A stretch of DNA of 11,569 bases from Methanomethylicus sp964513415 (GTDB lineage: Archaea; Thermoproteota; Methanomethylicia; Methanomethylicales; Methanomethylicaceae), in contig CAZEMX010000061.1 in assembly GCA_964513415.1 (NCBI GenBank), positions 1-11,569 on the forward strand. The letters run 5' to 3'. The position numbers and the translations under genes are program-made. A model generated the notes under the pieces. It saw only the letters and a list, made by a program, of their open reading frames with translations. It searched no databases and was not told where the DNA came from. This document shows positions 6,237-11,569 of the stretch, piece by piece. The number at the start of each line of letters is the position of its first letter. Within the stretch, counting starts at the first letter, position 1.

Positions 6237-7350
6237 CCTTCCCCCCTCCTGCCCTTCTCCCCGCCCCTGCCGCCCTCCCTTCCCCTGTTTGCGCCTCCCC
6301 TCCAGGCGGAGCCTTCCCGCCTGCCCCCGCCCTGACCTTCCTCTTGTAGTAGTTCAGCGGGTGGCTGACCGTTGCGCATAGCCTGTCCGGCTCGACGCAG
6401 AGCCCGAACGACCTGAGGACCTCGCACTTGGGCGGCGCATACTTCGTCCTCGAGCCGGTTATGCCCGCTATATGCTCCACCTGGTACCTCGCCTTCCCCT
6501 CGTCAAAGTCTGCCACGTTGCCGAAGAGCTTGAGTACGCCGTCGACGCTCTCGCCCACGTTGAGCATGAACGTCGTTATCGCGAACCTTGCCATATGCGA
6601 GAGGCTCTTTCCGGCGCTGAGGTCGTTCATTATCGCGACGATGCACGGCGGTCTCGCGTCATCCACCAGCCCCTCCGGGAACTCGTCCTCGTACAGCTGC
6701 CTCTTTCCCTCCAGTAGCCCCGCTATGCCGCCCAGGTGGGGCTGGAGCGCCGCCGGGAGCTCGAAGTCCTTGACTCCCTCCTCCCCCGCCTTCCTTATTA
6801 TCCTCAGCTTCAGGTTCTCCGCCAGCAGCCTCGCGAAGTCCTTAGCATCAAGGAAGACGCGCCCCTTGTCGACATACTTGTTGGTGAGCTTCCATGAGGG
6901 CGAGTGGAACTGCGGCGCCACCTCAAGGTACTCTGCCATCCCGAGGCTGAACGTCAGCCGCTCCCACTCCAGCTTCAGGTCCTCGAGGCCGACCCTCCAT
7001 CCGAAGCTGGCCTTCGCCACCTCCGCCAGCTTTGGGGCGGTCTCCATCTTCAGTAGCTCCTCGCACCTCTTCGCCTCGAACGTGGCGAACCTGTTGACGA
7101 GCCAACGCACCCTGCTGGCATACACCAGCGCAAGAGCTAGCGGGTACGACAGTATCTCCGTCTCCGGGTCGCCAAGCTGCAGCGGCGAGATGTTGCCCTC
7201 TATGCTGCACCTGACCCTCTCCACCGCGCGGCCCACTATCCCCGAGTAGGCCGGCGCAGACAGGTCCGAGAGCGTGAGGTTGTAGCCCTCTATGAACGCC
7301 GCCGACTGGTCGAGGAAAGGGTACTTCGCGAGGTCCTCTTTTGTAAGCAT
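6214..7350 (-). CDS. priL: DNA primase large subunit PriL (Fe-S)
   Basis: PriL is the regulatory subunit that pairs with PriS and carries a [4Fe-4S] cluster. The N-terminal half is helical. The C-terminal half shows four expected cluster cysteines C236, C309, C318 and C325 (numbered from ATG 7350), followed by the family signature HPLNYYKRK (330-338). Length is 378 aa. The last 40 residues are a Gly/Ala/Arg/Lys-rich low-complexity tail beyond the conserved domain. ATG 7350 and TTG 7359 (three residues longer) are both possible; AGAGGT lies 5 nt before the TTG. A TATA-like box at 7381-7390 makes priL the first gene of the unit priL-priS-gins51-rpl44e-rps27e. Confidence 0.95.
   Translation of the reverse strand: MLTKEDLAKYPFLDQSAAFIEGYNLTLSDLSAPAYSGIVGRAVERVRCSIEGNISPLQLGDPETEILSYPLALALVYASRVRWLVNRFATFEAKRCEELLKMETAPKLAEVAKASFGWRVGLEDLKLEWERLTFSLGMAEYLEVAPQFHSPSWKLTNKYVDKGRVFLDAKDFARLLAENLKLRIIRKAGEEGVKDFELPAALQPHLGGIAGLLEGKRQLYEDEFPEGLVDDARPPCIVAIMNDLSAGKSLSHMARFAITTFMLNVGESVDGVLKLFGNVADFDEGKARYQVEHIAGITGSRTKYAPPKCEVLRSFGLCVEPDRLCATVSHPLNYYKRKVRAGAGGKAPPGGEAQTGEGRAAGAGRRAGGGKGAQGRPR
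6241..6285 (-). other. G-rich tract with seven G-runs (G-quadruplex motif) before priS
   Basis: On the minus strand seven runs of three or more G occur in 45 nt (complement runs at 6241-6246, 6252-6254, 6259-6262, 6264-6267, 6273-6275, 6277-6279, 6282-6285). All spacers are 1-5 nt. The tract encodes part of the PriL tail and includes the priS Shine-Dalgarno, ending 4 nt before the priS start. It satisfies the standard four-run quadruplex pattern. Confidence 0.6.
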
Positions 7351-7380
7351 CTTGCTCAACAGACCTCTATCTGCCGCCAG

Positions 7381-7390
7381 TTATAAAAAA
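7381..7390 (-). promoter_or_regulatory. TATA box of the priL-priS-gins51-L44e-S27e unit
   Basis: TTTTTTATAA on the minus strand stands out in the GC-rich 87-nt spacer between pcna and priL. It is centred about 26 nt before TTG 7359 and about 35 nt before ATG 7350, so the transcript would be leaderless or have a very short leader. The same T run may also end pcna transcription. Confidence 0.55.
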
Positions 7391-7446
7391 TAGATTGGGG
7401 CCGCGCCTATGCGCACCCGTCGCCAGGCGGCCCGCACGTCCGCCCC

Positions 7447-8199
7447 TCAGTCGTTCTCCATCCTTGGAGCCAAGAAGTAGACTATCTTGCCGCCGCTTGC
7501 CAGGTTGAACTCGATCCTCAGCGGCATGTCCGTCGAGAACATGACTATCGCAATGTCCGAGAGCGCCGATGCTGCCATCATCTTGCTAAGGTACGTCAGG
7601 CTGTAGAGCGCCTTGGCCATCTCCTTGAGCTCTATAGAGAGGAGCTCGCCGCTCTCCTTCGTTATTATGACATCCGCCTCCCCCCTCTCCCCCGATGCGC
7701 TCACCTTGAGCTGGCCGTTCTCCGCGATCACCCTGACGAAGTCGCTGACGACCTCCGCGTCTCTTATCGCCTCGAGCAGGGTTCCAGCCGGAACCTTGAC
7801 CGTGGCGTTGAACGGTATCCGGGGTGCCGAGAGCTCCTCCTTGCCGAGGTCCAGGAGCGAGAGCGAGAACGTCCTGGCGCTCTTCCCCTTGAACCTTATC
7901 TTCAGCCGCGCCTCCTCGTCCTGCTTCTCGAGCTCGAGCTTCTCGCCTCCGCCCACCCTCTTCATGATGTTCTTCATATCCTCGAAGTTGACGCCTATCG
8001 GGGTCTCGGCCCCGCACTCGTAGGACTCGAAGGCAGCCTTAGGGAGCTCCAGGTCTACCATGGCGACCCTCGAAGGGTCCATCGCCCTGAGCTTGATGCC
8101 TGAAGGATCTGCTATGAAAACACCCTCCTCGACGAGCGTAGATACCGACTCTATGATGCTCTTCCAAATACGTCCATCAGCAAGAACTGCCTTGAACAC
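7447..8199 (-). CDS. pcn: DNA polymerase sliding clamp PCNA
   Basis: PCNA is the ring-shaped processivity clamp for replicative polymerases, Fen1 and ligase. The 250-aa product has the normal length and both clamp repeats. It starts MFKAVLADGRIWKSIIESVS, carries the centre-loop signature LRAMDPSRVAMVDLEL (37-52), and ends in the conserved KIVYFLAPR (238-246) where partner PIP boxes dock. The start is GTG at 8199 with GGAGG 7 nt upstream. It has its own TATA-like element and lies between tfs and priL, next to other replisome genes. I see one clamp gene only in this window; whether the genome has more is unknown. Confidence 0.97.
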   Translation of the reverse strand: MFKAVLADGRIWKSIIESVSTLVEEGVFIADPSGIKLRAMDPSRVAMVDLELPKAAFESYECGAETPIGVNFEDMKNIMKRVGGGEKLELEKQDEEARLKIRFKGKSARTFSLSLLDLGKEELSAPRIPFNATVKVPAGTLLEAIRDAEVVSDFVRVIAENGQLKVSASGERGEADVIITKESGELLSIELKEMAKALYSLTYLSKMMAASALSDIAIVMFSTDMPLRIEFNLASGGKIVYFLAPRMEND

Positions 8200-8222
8200 A
8201 AATCTTCCTCCACGCCAACCTC

Positions 8223-8230
8223 TATAAAAA
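8223..8230 (-). promoter_or_regulatory. TATA box for pcna
   Basis: TTTTTATA reads on the minus strand 24-31 nt upstream of the GTG at 8199. Transcription would start close to the start codon. The presence of GGAGG suggests the real transcript is slightly longer, so the exact start point is unclear. Confidence 0.45.
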
Positions 8231-8281
8231 GTAGGGATACTTAACGGTTGCGAGCTATAGCTTGCGGGTGCTCAGGGGGCG

Positions 8282-8286
8282 AAAAA
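8282..8286 (-). terminator. T-tract downstream of tfs
   Basis: Five Ts on the minus strand lie about 16 nt past the tfs stop codon, followed by CGCCCCC. In a GC-rich context this is a plausible archaeal T-tract terminator; no clear stem was found. Confidence 0.3.
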
Positions 8287-8301
8287 TGCCATGCGCCGCC
8301 C

Positions 8302-8631
8302 CTACTCATATTCGCGCCAGGTCATGCCGCACTTCGTGCACCGGTAGAACCTCGTGGACGGCTCGTCCGCGCTCCTCGTCTGGACCATCCAGTAGTATGC
8401 CTCCATGTTGCCGCACTTCTTGCACTCAGCACGGGTCGATGGCAGCGTAGCGTCCTTGGGGTTGTCGCTGTCCTTAACTATCAGCTCGCTCTTCGGCTTG
8501 CTGATCACCTCGACGAACCTCTGGCTCCCGCTACCCTTCGTGGGCTTCTCGAACTTGCACTTCCTGCAGACAAGGACCTTCCTCTTCGGGTCCTCTATGA
8601 GGAAGCATTTGCACTTCGGGCAGAACTCCAT
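8302..8631 (-). CDS. tfs: Transcription elongation factor TFS (TFIIS/RPB9-like)
   Basis: TFS rescues backtracked archaeal RNA polymerase by stimulating transcript cleavage. The 109-aa product has an N-terminal zinc ribbon (C4, C7, C22, C25) and a C-terminal zinc ribbon (C70, C73, C98, C101). The sequence QTRSADEPSTRFYRCTKCG carries the acidic Asp-Glu pair (D89, E90) that reaches the polymerase active site, so it should be cleavage-competent. I chose ATG 8631. The same frame stays open upstream to 8862, but that extension overlaps the next gene and is low-complexity, and a TATA box lies only about 35 nt before 8631. It stands between pcna and the unknown gene. Confidence 0.95.
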   Translation of the reverse strand: MEFCPKCKCFLIEDPKRKVLVCRKCKFEKPTKGSGSQRFVEVISKPKSELIVKDSDNPKDATLPSTRAECKKCGNMEAYYWMVQTRSADEPSTRFYRCTKCGMTWREYE

Positions 8632-8664
8632 TTTTCTTACACACGCCCCAATCAAAGTGCTGCG

Positions 8665-8672
8665 AAATTTAA
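8665..8672 (-). promoter_or_regulatory. TATA-like box for tfs
   Basis: TTAAATTT on the minus strand lies 34-41 nt before the tfs ATG. It implies a leader of about 10 nt and supports the short start of tfs. Confidence 0.45.
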
Positions 8673-8674
8673 CC

Positions 8675-9106
8675 TTAGCGGTCGCCCCCGCAGCGCCCCG
8701 CTGCCCTCCCGGCGCGCAGGTACTCCTCGACCCCGCGCGAGATGGTCGCCGCCTGCGCGGCGTTTCTCCTGCCGAGGCCGCGGGGCTTGAAGCCCCTGAC
8801 CTCCGCCCACCTTGACAGACCGTCCGCCTCCCCCCTTCCCCATACTGATTCCGGTCCCGCACCTATGGTGACCGCGGTAACCTCGAGCATGAACCCCTGC
8901 GACTCGAGCCATTCTGCCGCCTCCGCCCACCCGCCTGGATCCGCCCTCGCGGCCATGCAGTCTATCCACCCTCCCCGGAAGACGATCGCCAGAAGCGCGC
9001 CCCCTGCCCCGCCGACCACGTCGATGAAGAGCCCCCTCCCCTCCCTCTTACCGCTACTGATCTCAATCCCGCTTCTGCCCTCCCTCTTGCGAGGTCGCGC
9101 CGACAT
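8675..9106 (-). CDS. Protein of unknown function, coupled to the RNase III-fold gene
   Basis: I do not recognise this 143-aa protein. The first 25 residues are basic (MSARPRKREGRSGIEISSGK), then GLFIDVVGGAGGALLAIVFRGGWIDCMAARADP looks like alternating strand and helix. A further segment (LEVTAVTIGAGPESVWGRGE) is followed by a helical basic C-terminus. There are no transmembrane segments, Cys pairs or signal peptide. ATG 9106 shares one base with the TGA stop of the upstream gene (TGATG), a tight translational coupling that suggests a shared function. The frame continues upstream, but that would run inside the previous gene. The G+C-rich coding pattern matches its neighbours. The context of transcription and RNA genes hints at an RNA- or ribosome-linked role; this is inference. 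Confidence 0.7.
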   Translation of the reverse strand: MSARPRKREGRSGIEISSGKREGRGLFIDVVGGAGGALLAIVFRGGWIDCMAARADPGGWAEAAEWLESQGFMLEVTAVTIGAGPESVWGRGEADGLSRWAEVRGFKPRGLGRRNAAQAATISRGVEEYLRAGRAAGRCGGDR

Positions 9107-9528
9107 CAGCCGGGCGCCCCCGCCTCTTGGATCTTGACCATTGCAGACTTGAGGAGCCCCGAGAATGCCCTCGCCGCAGCCTCCCGCTCGAGCGCCGCGC
9201 TCCTGAACTCCATCTCCGAGAGCGACTGCTGGACGGCCGCGGCAGCCTCGTCTATGGTCAGCGCCCCCCTGGTCCACGCGCAGGCTAGGGCAGCCTCGAC
9301 TATGTTCCCCCTCTCGCCGCACTTCAGCCGCGCCGGGGCCGGGAGGCCAGACATCCCCAGCGCCTCCGAGAGCACCCTGTCGGGGACCTTCTCGCCCACC
9401 GTCGTCCCGAGGTACCTCGTCTTCGCAAGAGAGTATACTAGGTTGACAAAAGAATCGCCGAGCTGCGCCAGCCCCCTATCGTCGCAGAAGGCCTGGAGCC
9501 TCGCCCTCACGAGGTTCTCAGTCGCCAA
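9106..9528 (-). CDS. RNase III-fold family protein (archaeal type), probably catalytically altered
   Basis: The 140-aa product resembles the small archaeal RNase III-like family (COG1860/PF11469 type). LAQLGDSFVNLVYSLAKT (20-37) matches the RNase III signature helix and RGNIVEAALACAWTRG (73-88) matches the second catalytic helix. Position A21 stands where RNase III has a catalytic Glu four residues before the Asp (D25 kept). N75 stands where it has an Asp three residues before E78 (kept). There is no double-stranded RNA-binding domain. The start is TTG 9528, with GAGGGG 6 nt upstream and an in-frame stop shortly before; no ATG is available. It has its own TATA box and lies downstream of rpoL. 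Family assignment is by motif reading, so moderately sure. Confidence 0.65.
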   Translation of the reverse strand: MATENLVRARLQAFCDDRGLAQLGDSFVNLVYSLAKTRYLGTTVGEKVPDRVLSEALGMSGLPAPARLKCGERGNIVEAALACAWTRGALTIDEAAAAVQQSLSEMEFRSAALEREAAARAFSGLLKSAMVKIQEAGAPG

Positions 9529-9575
9529 TGCGCGCCCCTCTGCCTGATCCTATGGACCTGCGTCCGGACTGCCTC

Positions 9576-9581
9576 TTTATA
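9576..9581 (-). promoter_or_regulatory. TATA box of the RNase III-fold/unknown gene pair
   Basis: TATAAA reads on the minus strand a few bases after the rpoL stop codon and about 50 nt before the TTG at 9528. This gives a leader of roughly 20 nt and suggests the pair can be transcribed apart from csl4-rpoL. Confidence 0.55.
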
Positions 9582-9585
9582 CGAC

Positions 9586-9864
9586 CTAAGCCTTCGCCTT
9601 GTTGAACTTGCTCTTGAAATCCTTGGCCTGCGCTTCCATCTTGTCTAGCGCGCTGTCGATGACCTTCCTCGGGCTCGCGCTGCCCTCGGTCGCCACCACG
9701 ACCCTTATGCCGCCGGTAAGCGGGTGGACGATCTGGTACCCTGCCTGCTTGACCTTCGGCTCGGCGAGTAGCATAGCCCTCAGGTAGTTCCCCAGCGTGT
9801 GGTCCTCGTTTGCAATCTCGATCTCGATCATATTCTTGGTCTCGGATATTATCTTGACGTTCAT
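9586..9864 (-). CDS. rpoL: DNA-directed RNA polymerase subunit Rpo11 (RpoL)
   Basis: Rpo11 pairs with Rpo3 (RpoD) to form the assembly platform of archaeal RNA polymerase, the counterpart of RPB11. The 92-aa product has the family signature NEDHTLGNYLRAMLL (19-33), then AGYQIVHPLTGGIRVVVAT (41-59), and a helical lysine-rich C-terminus. Length is normal. ATG 9864 follows the csl4 stop codon by 4 nt with GAGGGAGTGAGAG upstream, so translation is coupled to csl4. The csl4-rpoL neighbourhood is conserved in archaea. Confidence 0.96.
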   Translation of the reverse strand: MNVKIISETKNMIEIEIANEDHTLGNYLRAMLLAEPKVKQAGYQIVHPLTGGIRVVVATEGSASPRKVIDSALDKMEAQAKDFKSKFNKAKA

Positions 9865-9868
9865 TCTC

Positions 9869-10429
9869 TCACTCCCTCAACGAATATTCGCTCGACACCT
9901 TCCTCCTCTCGTAGACCTTCTCCGTCAAGCATACCAGCTTGTCCCCCCTGAGCACGAGGTTGTCGCCGCACTTCGTGCAGGTGGCGAATATGACACCAAG
10001 GTTGTCGTCAGCGGTCGAAAGCTGATAAGGCGTCCACCCCGTTATGACCTTGGCAAGGATCCTGTCGTTCACGTTGGTGACGTCGTGCATGGACTTCGTG
10101 TAGTTCTTGGCGGCCTGCGATATGTGCAGCTCGCCCGTGAAGTCGCCGGAGAGGCCCCTCTTGCCCCTGATGGCGACTATCTTGACCACCGCCTTGTCAT
10201 CCTTGGTGAGCGTGACTATCGCCTCCACAAGGTCGCCCACCTCCGGCACGGCGATCCTCCTGCTCCCCTTGACTCCCACCTTCCTGTTCTTGGCATCAAG
10301 GTCAAGCGCGCCTACGCTGTAGGACTTGATCTTGCCGTCGTCCTCGTAGGTGCCGCTGCCCGGCATGTACTCCTCGATAACGCCCAACTCGTCCCCGGGC
10401 ATTACAACGTCTCTGCCTGACTTTGCCAT
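9869..10429 (-). CDS. csl4: Exosome RNA-binding cap protein Csl4
   Basis: Csl4 is a cap subunit of the archaeal exosome that binds RNA entering the Rrp41-Rrp42 ring. The 186-aa product has an N-terminal beta domain (about 5-58), an S1 domain (about 64-132, with GELHISQAAKNY) and a C-terminal zinc-ribbon region (150-175). In that ribbon I see only three Cys: C151, C154 and C167; the expected fourth Cys is Glu170. The ending ERRKVSSEYSLRE is family-like. I chose ATG 10429, which lies 2 nt after the methyltransferase stop codon with GAGGG 7 nt upstream; an in-frame TTG at 10435 overlaps that stop. It is co-transcribed with the methyltransferase and rpoL. Confidence 0.93.
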   Translation of the reverse strand: MAKSGRDVVMPGDELGVIEEYMPGSGTYEDDGKIKSYSVGALDLDAKNRKVGVKGSRRIAVPEVGDLVEAIVTLTKDDKAVVKIVAIRGKRGLSGDFTGELHISQAAKNYTKSMHDVTNVNDRILAKVITGWTPYQLSTADDNLGVIFATCTKCGDNLVLRGDKLVCLTEKVYERRKVSSEYSLRE

Positions 10430-10431
10430 TC

Positions 10432-11052
10432 TCAATCCCTCACAATTCTGTAAAGATCAACATCAAACGCATGAAATCTCTTTTTATGGAAGTGATATGT
10501 GGGAGGTAGTTTTATCTTTAACGGCAGTATCTCGTCGACCCTCCCGCCGAGCTCCTTGGTGTACTTGGCGATGAACCCCCTCACATCTTGGCCGCCCTTG
10601 TGGAGGGAGTATGTCGTCGGGGCGCACTCCAGCGCTCCCCTCAGGAACGCCCTGTCCGCCTCCCTGACCCTGACCCCGAAGGGCGGGTTCTGTATCACCA
10701 CATCCGCCCTCGCCGGCGGATGCCCGGCGTCGCCCTCCACGAAGTCCGTTGCCCTGCTCACCCCGAGCCTGCGTGCGGTCTCCCTCGCCGATTCGATCGC
10801 CCTAACGTCTAGGTCGATGCCGACGACCACGTCCGCCCCCATGAGCGCCGCCCCTATCGCGAACATGCCTGTGCCGCTGCCGAGGTCGGCGACGGCCCTC
10901 CCCTCGATGTCCCTGTGCCTCAGCCCTATGTACCACAGGATCTCCGCCACCTGGGGCGCCGGGAGCCTGTACTGCTCGAGCCTTATCTTCGGGTCGGAGA
11001 AGTGCCCGACCCTCTCGAGGGCGATCTCGAGCTCGCTCTTCGACGTCATCAT
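10432..11052 (-). CDS. METTL5-like rRNA N6-adenine methyltransferase (COG2263)
   Basis: This is a class I SAM-dependent methyltransferase. VADLGSGTG (54-62) is the SAM-binding motif I, GIDLD (78-82) is motif II, and NPPFG (122-126) is the catalytic motif of N6-adenine methyltransferases. LEQY (25-28) near the N-terminus is typical of METTL5 relatives. The eukaryotic counterpart METTL5 (with TRMT112) methylates an adenine in small-subunit rRNA; the same target class is inferred here. Length 206 aa is normal. Two ATG codons are adjacent (11052 and 11049), with GTGAGAGG immediately upstream. It sits 4 nt after dph2 and 2 nt before csl4. No TRMT112-like partner gene is in the window. Confidence 0.9.
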   Translation of the reverse strand: MMTSKSELEIALERVGHFSDPKIRLEQYRLPAPQVAEILWYIGLRHRDIEGRAVADLGSGTGMFAIGAALMGADVVVGIDLDVRAIESARETARRLGVSRATDFVEGDAGHPPARADVVIQNPPFGVRVREADRAFLRGALECAPTTYSLHKGGQDVRGFIAKYTKELGGRVDEILPLKIKLPPTYHFHKKRFHAFDVDLYRIVRD

Positions 11053-11056
11053 CCTC

Positions 11057-11335
11057 TCACACCCTCTTCAGGAGCTCCTCGCACTCCTGCATGTTGAGCA
11101 CCGGCTTGGGGAAGCTCACCTGGTTGTCCGGCGCGACCCTGGGGCAGCCGGTGACCACGATCGCATCCGCGAAGGCAAACCCTGCGAGCCTCTCCCAGCT
11201 CGCCTCCCTCGCCGCTATCATGAACACGCGCCTCCCTTTGCCCTCGAGCCTCGCCTTCAGCGACATGGCGCCCCCAGCGTCTAGCTGACCGGACTTCACC
11301 ACGACCACCACCCCGAAGGTCTTGGCGCTCGTAAG
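11057..11335 (-). CDS. dph2: Diphthamide biosynthesis protein Dph2, C-terminal domain only (cut at a sequence junction)
   Basis: Dph2 is a radical-SAM-like Fe-S enzyme that makes the first step of diphthamide on translation factor EF-2. About 92 codons of the C-terminal domain are visible. SAKTFGVVVVKSGQ is the usual strand before a GTKxGQ-like turn, then KARLEGKGRRVFMIAA follows. FADAIVVTGCPRVAPDN contains the Cys (in CPR) that is the third cluster ligand, and FPKPVLNMQECEELL closes the domain. The GTG at 11311 is not a real start: the frame stays open to the junction at about 11330-11340, where the homology stops and foreign sequence begins. The N-terminal two-thirds are therefore missing from this window. 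It leads the dph2-methyltransferase-csl4-rpoL unit. Confidence 0.85.
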   Translation of the reverse strand, partial: LTSAKTFGVVVVVKSGQLDAGGAMSLKARLEGKGRRVFMIAAREASWERLAGFAFADAIVVTGCPRVAPDNQVSFPKPVLNMQECEELLKRV

Positions 11336-11341
11336 GTTATG
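11321..11341. other. sequence junction: archaeal dph2 joined to bacterial fabF
   Basis: Dph2 homology (minus strand) ends and FabF homology (plus strand) begins within about 20 bases. Both genes are broken in their interiors at the same point and GC content changes sharply here. I saw no insertion-sequence end, target duplication or attachment-like repeat. A chimeric assembly join is the simplest reading. Confidence 0.8.
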
Positions 11342-11569
11342 GAAAACGCTTTACGCGATGCCGGCATGAAACCCGAGGATATTGATTATATCAATGTTCA
11401 CGGTACATCCACCCCACTTGGTGATATCTCTGAAACCAAAGCTATTTTGCAGGTTTTTGGTGAGCATGCCTACAAGTTAAATATCAGCTCCACCAAATCA
11501 ATGACTGGTCACCTGCTGGGTGCTGCCGGAGCTATTGAGGCCCTTGCTGCAGTTATGGCTGTTTATAAA
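11333..11569 (+). CDS. fabF: Beta-ketoacyl-ACP synthase II (FabF), internal fragment, bacterial
   Basis: An open plus-strand frame encodes about 79 residues starting near KVMENALRDAGMKPEDID and running off the right edge without a stop. It contains INVHGTSTPLGD, with the first catalytic His, and SSTKSMTGHLLGAAGAIEAL, with the conserved Lys and second catalytic His of the condensing-enzyme site. FabF elongates acyl-ACP in bacterial type II fatty acid synthesis. The fragment matches roughly the second half of FabF, so its N-terminal part and its end are both absent. Wording and codon use (AAA, ATT, GGT) look Bacteroidetes-like. GC is about 46%, far below the archaeal side. It was too short and edge-bound to be a complete gene. 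Confidence 0.9.

Noticed and set aside
5241..6335. 364-aa plus-strand open frame opposite priS
   Set aside because: Product is rich in Leu, Val, Pro, Arg and Asp with no recognisable domain; the opposite strand encodes full-length PriS with all catalytic motifs.
6428..7249. 273-aa plus-strand open frame opposite priL
   Set aside because: Ser-rich shadow product; PriL on the other strand carries the four cluster cysteines and family signature.
8632..8862. N-terminal extension of TFS by about 77 residues
   Set aside because: The added residues are low-complexity, overlap the unknown gene in another frame, and lie upstream of the likely TATA box; TFS starting at 8631 has the exact family length.
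9107..9322. N-terminal extension of the unknown 143-aa protein
   Set aside because: It would lie wholly within the RNase III-fold gene in another frame and looks like shadow sequence; the TGATG overlap start is much better supported.
11333..11569. Native horizontally acquired fabF in an archaeon
   Set aside because: Both flanking genes are truncated at one point, GC changes sharply, and no transposon, tRNA site or repeat marks an insertion; a chimeric join is simpler, though reads are needed to be sure.
1..11569. CRISPR array, insertion sequence, phage or defence island
   Set aside because: No regularly spaced repeats, transposase motifs, integrase or toxin-antitoxin-like genes were seen; the region is core informational genes.

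Overview
The window looks archaeal for positions 1 to about 11,330. It carries genes for ribosomal proteins L44e and S27e, aIF2-alpha, Nop10, PriS/PriL primase, GINS, PCNA, TFS, Rpo11 (RpoL), Csl4 and Dph2. None of these families belongs to a normal bacterial core genome, and promoters are TATA-type. The DNA is GC-rich (about 60% or more by eye), Ile is often ATA and Arg AGG, and many starts are GTG or TTG with clear Shine-Dalgarno sequences. The gene set and order would suit a TACK-type archaeon (Thaumarchaeota/Aigarchaeota/Bathyarchaeota-like), but I cannot fix the lineage by reading alone.

Layout. At the left edge a COG3199-type ATP-NAD kinase runs off the window on the minus strand. Divergent from it is aglB, the oligosaccharyltransferase, the only complete plus-strand gene. 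aglB converges on a nearly continuous 8.5 kb minus-strand block. Read in transcription order (right to left), the block is: dph2 (truncated), a METTL5-like methyltransferase, csl4, rpoL; then an RNase III-fold gene and a coupled unknown gene behind their own TATA box; then tfs; pcna; then priL, priS, gins51, rpl44e, rps27e; and finally aIF2-alpha and nop10. Spacings inside units are 2 to 20 nt or overlaps, and TATA-like boxes lie in the longer gaps.

How it works together. This is the conserved archaeal arrangement that joins DNA replication (primase, GINS, sliding clamp), transcription (TFS, Rpo11), RNA decay and modification (exosome Csl4, rRNA methyltransferase, Nop10) and translation (L44e, S27e, aIF2-alpha, Dph2 acting on EF-2). 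It is a core informational region, not a mobile or defence island. I saw no tRNA, rRNA, CRISPR array or insertion sequence.

The last ~235 bases do not belong to this picture. Around 11,330 the sequence changes within a few bases from the interior of archaeal dph2 (minus strand) to the interior of a bacterial FabF (plus strand). GC falls from about two-thirds to about 46% by hand count. Both genes are broken at the same point, which is best explained by a chimeric assembly join. Other points worth a second look are a seven-tract G-quadruplex motif at the priL/priS boundary, a Csl4 zinc ribbon lacking its fourth Cys, an RNase III-fold protein lacking catalytic acids with an unknown coupled partner, and an enlarged Cys-rich module in PriS.
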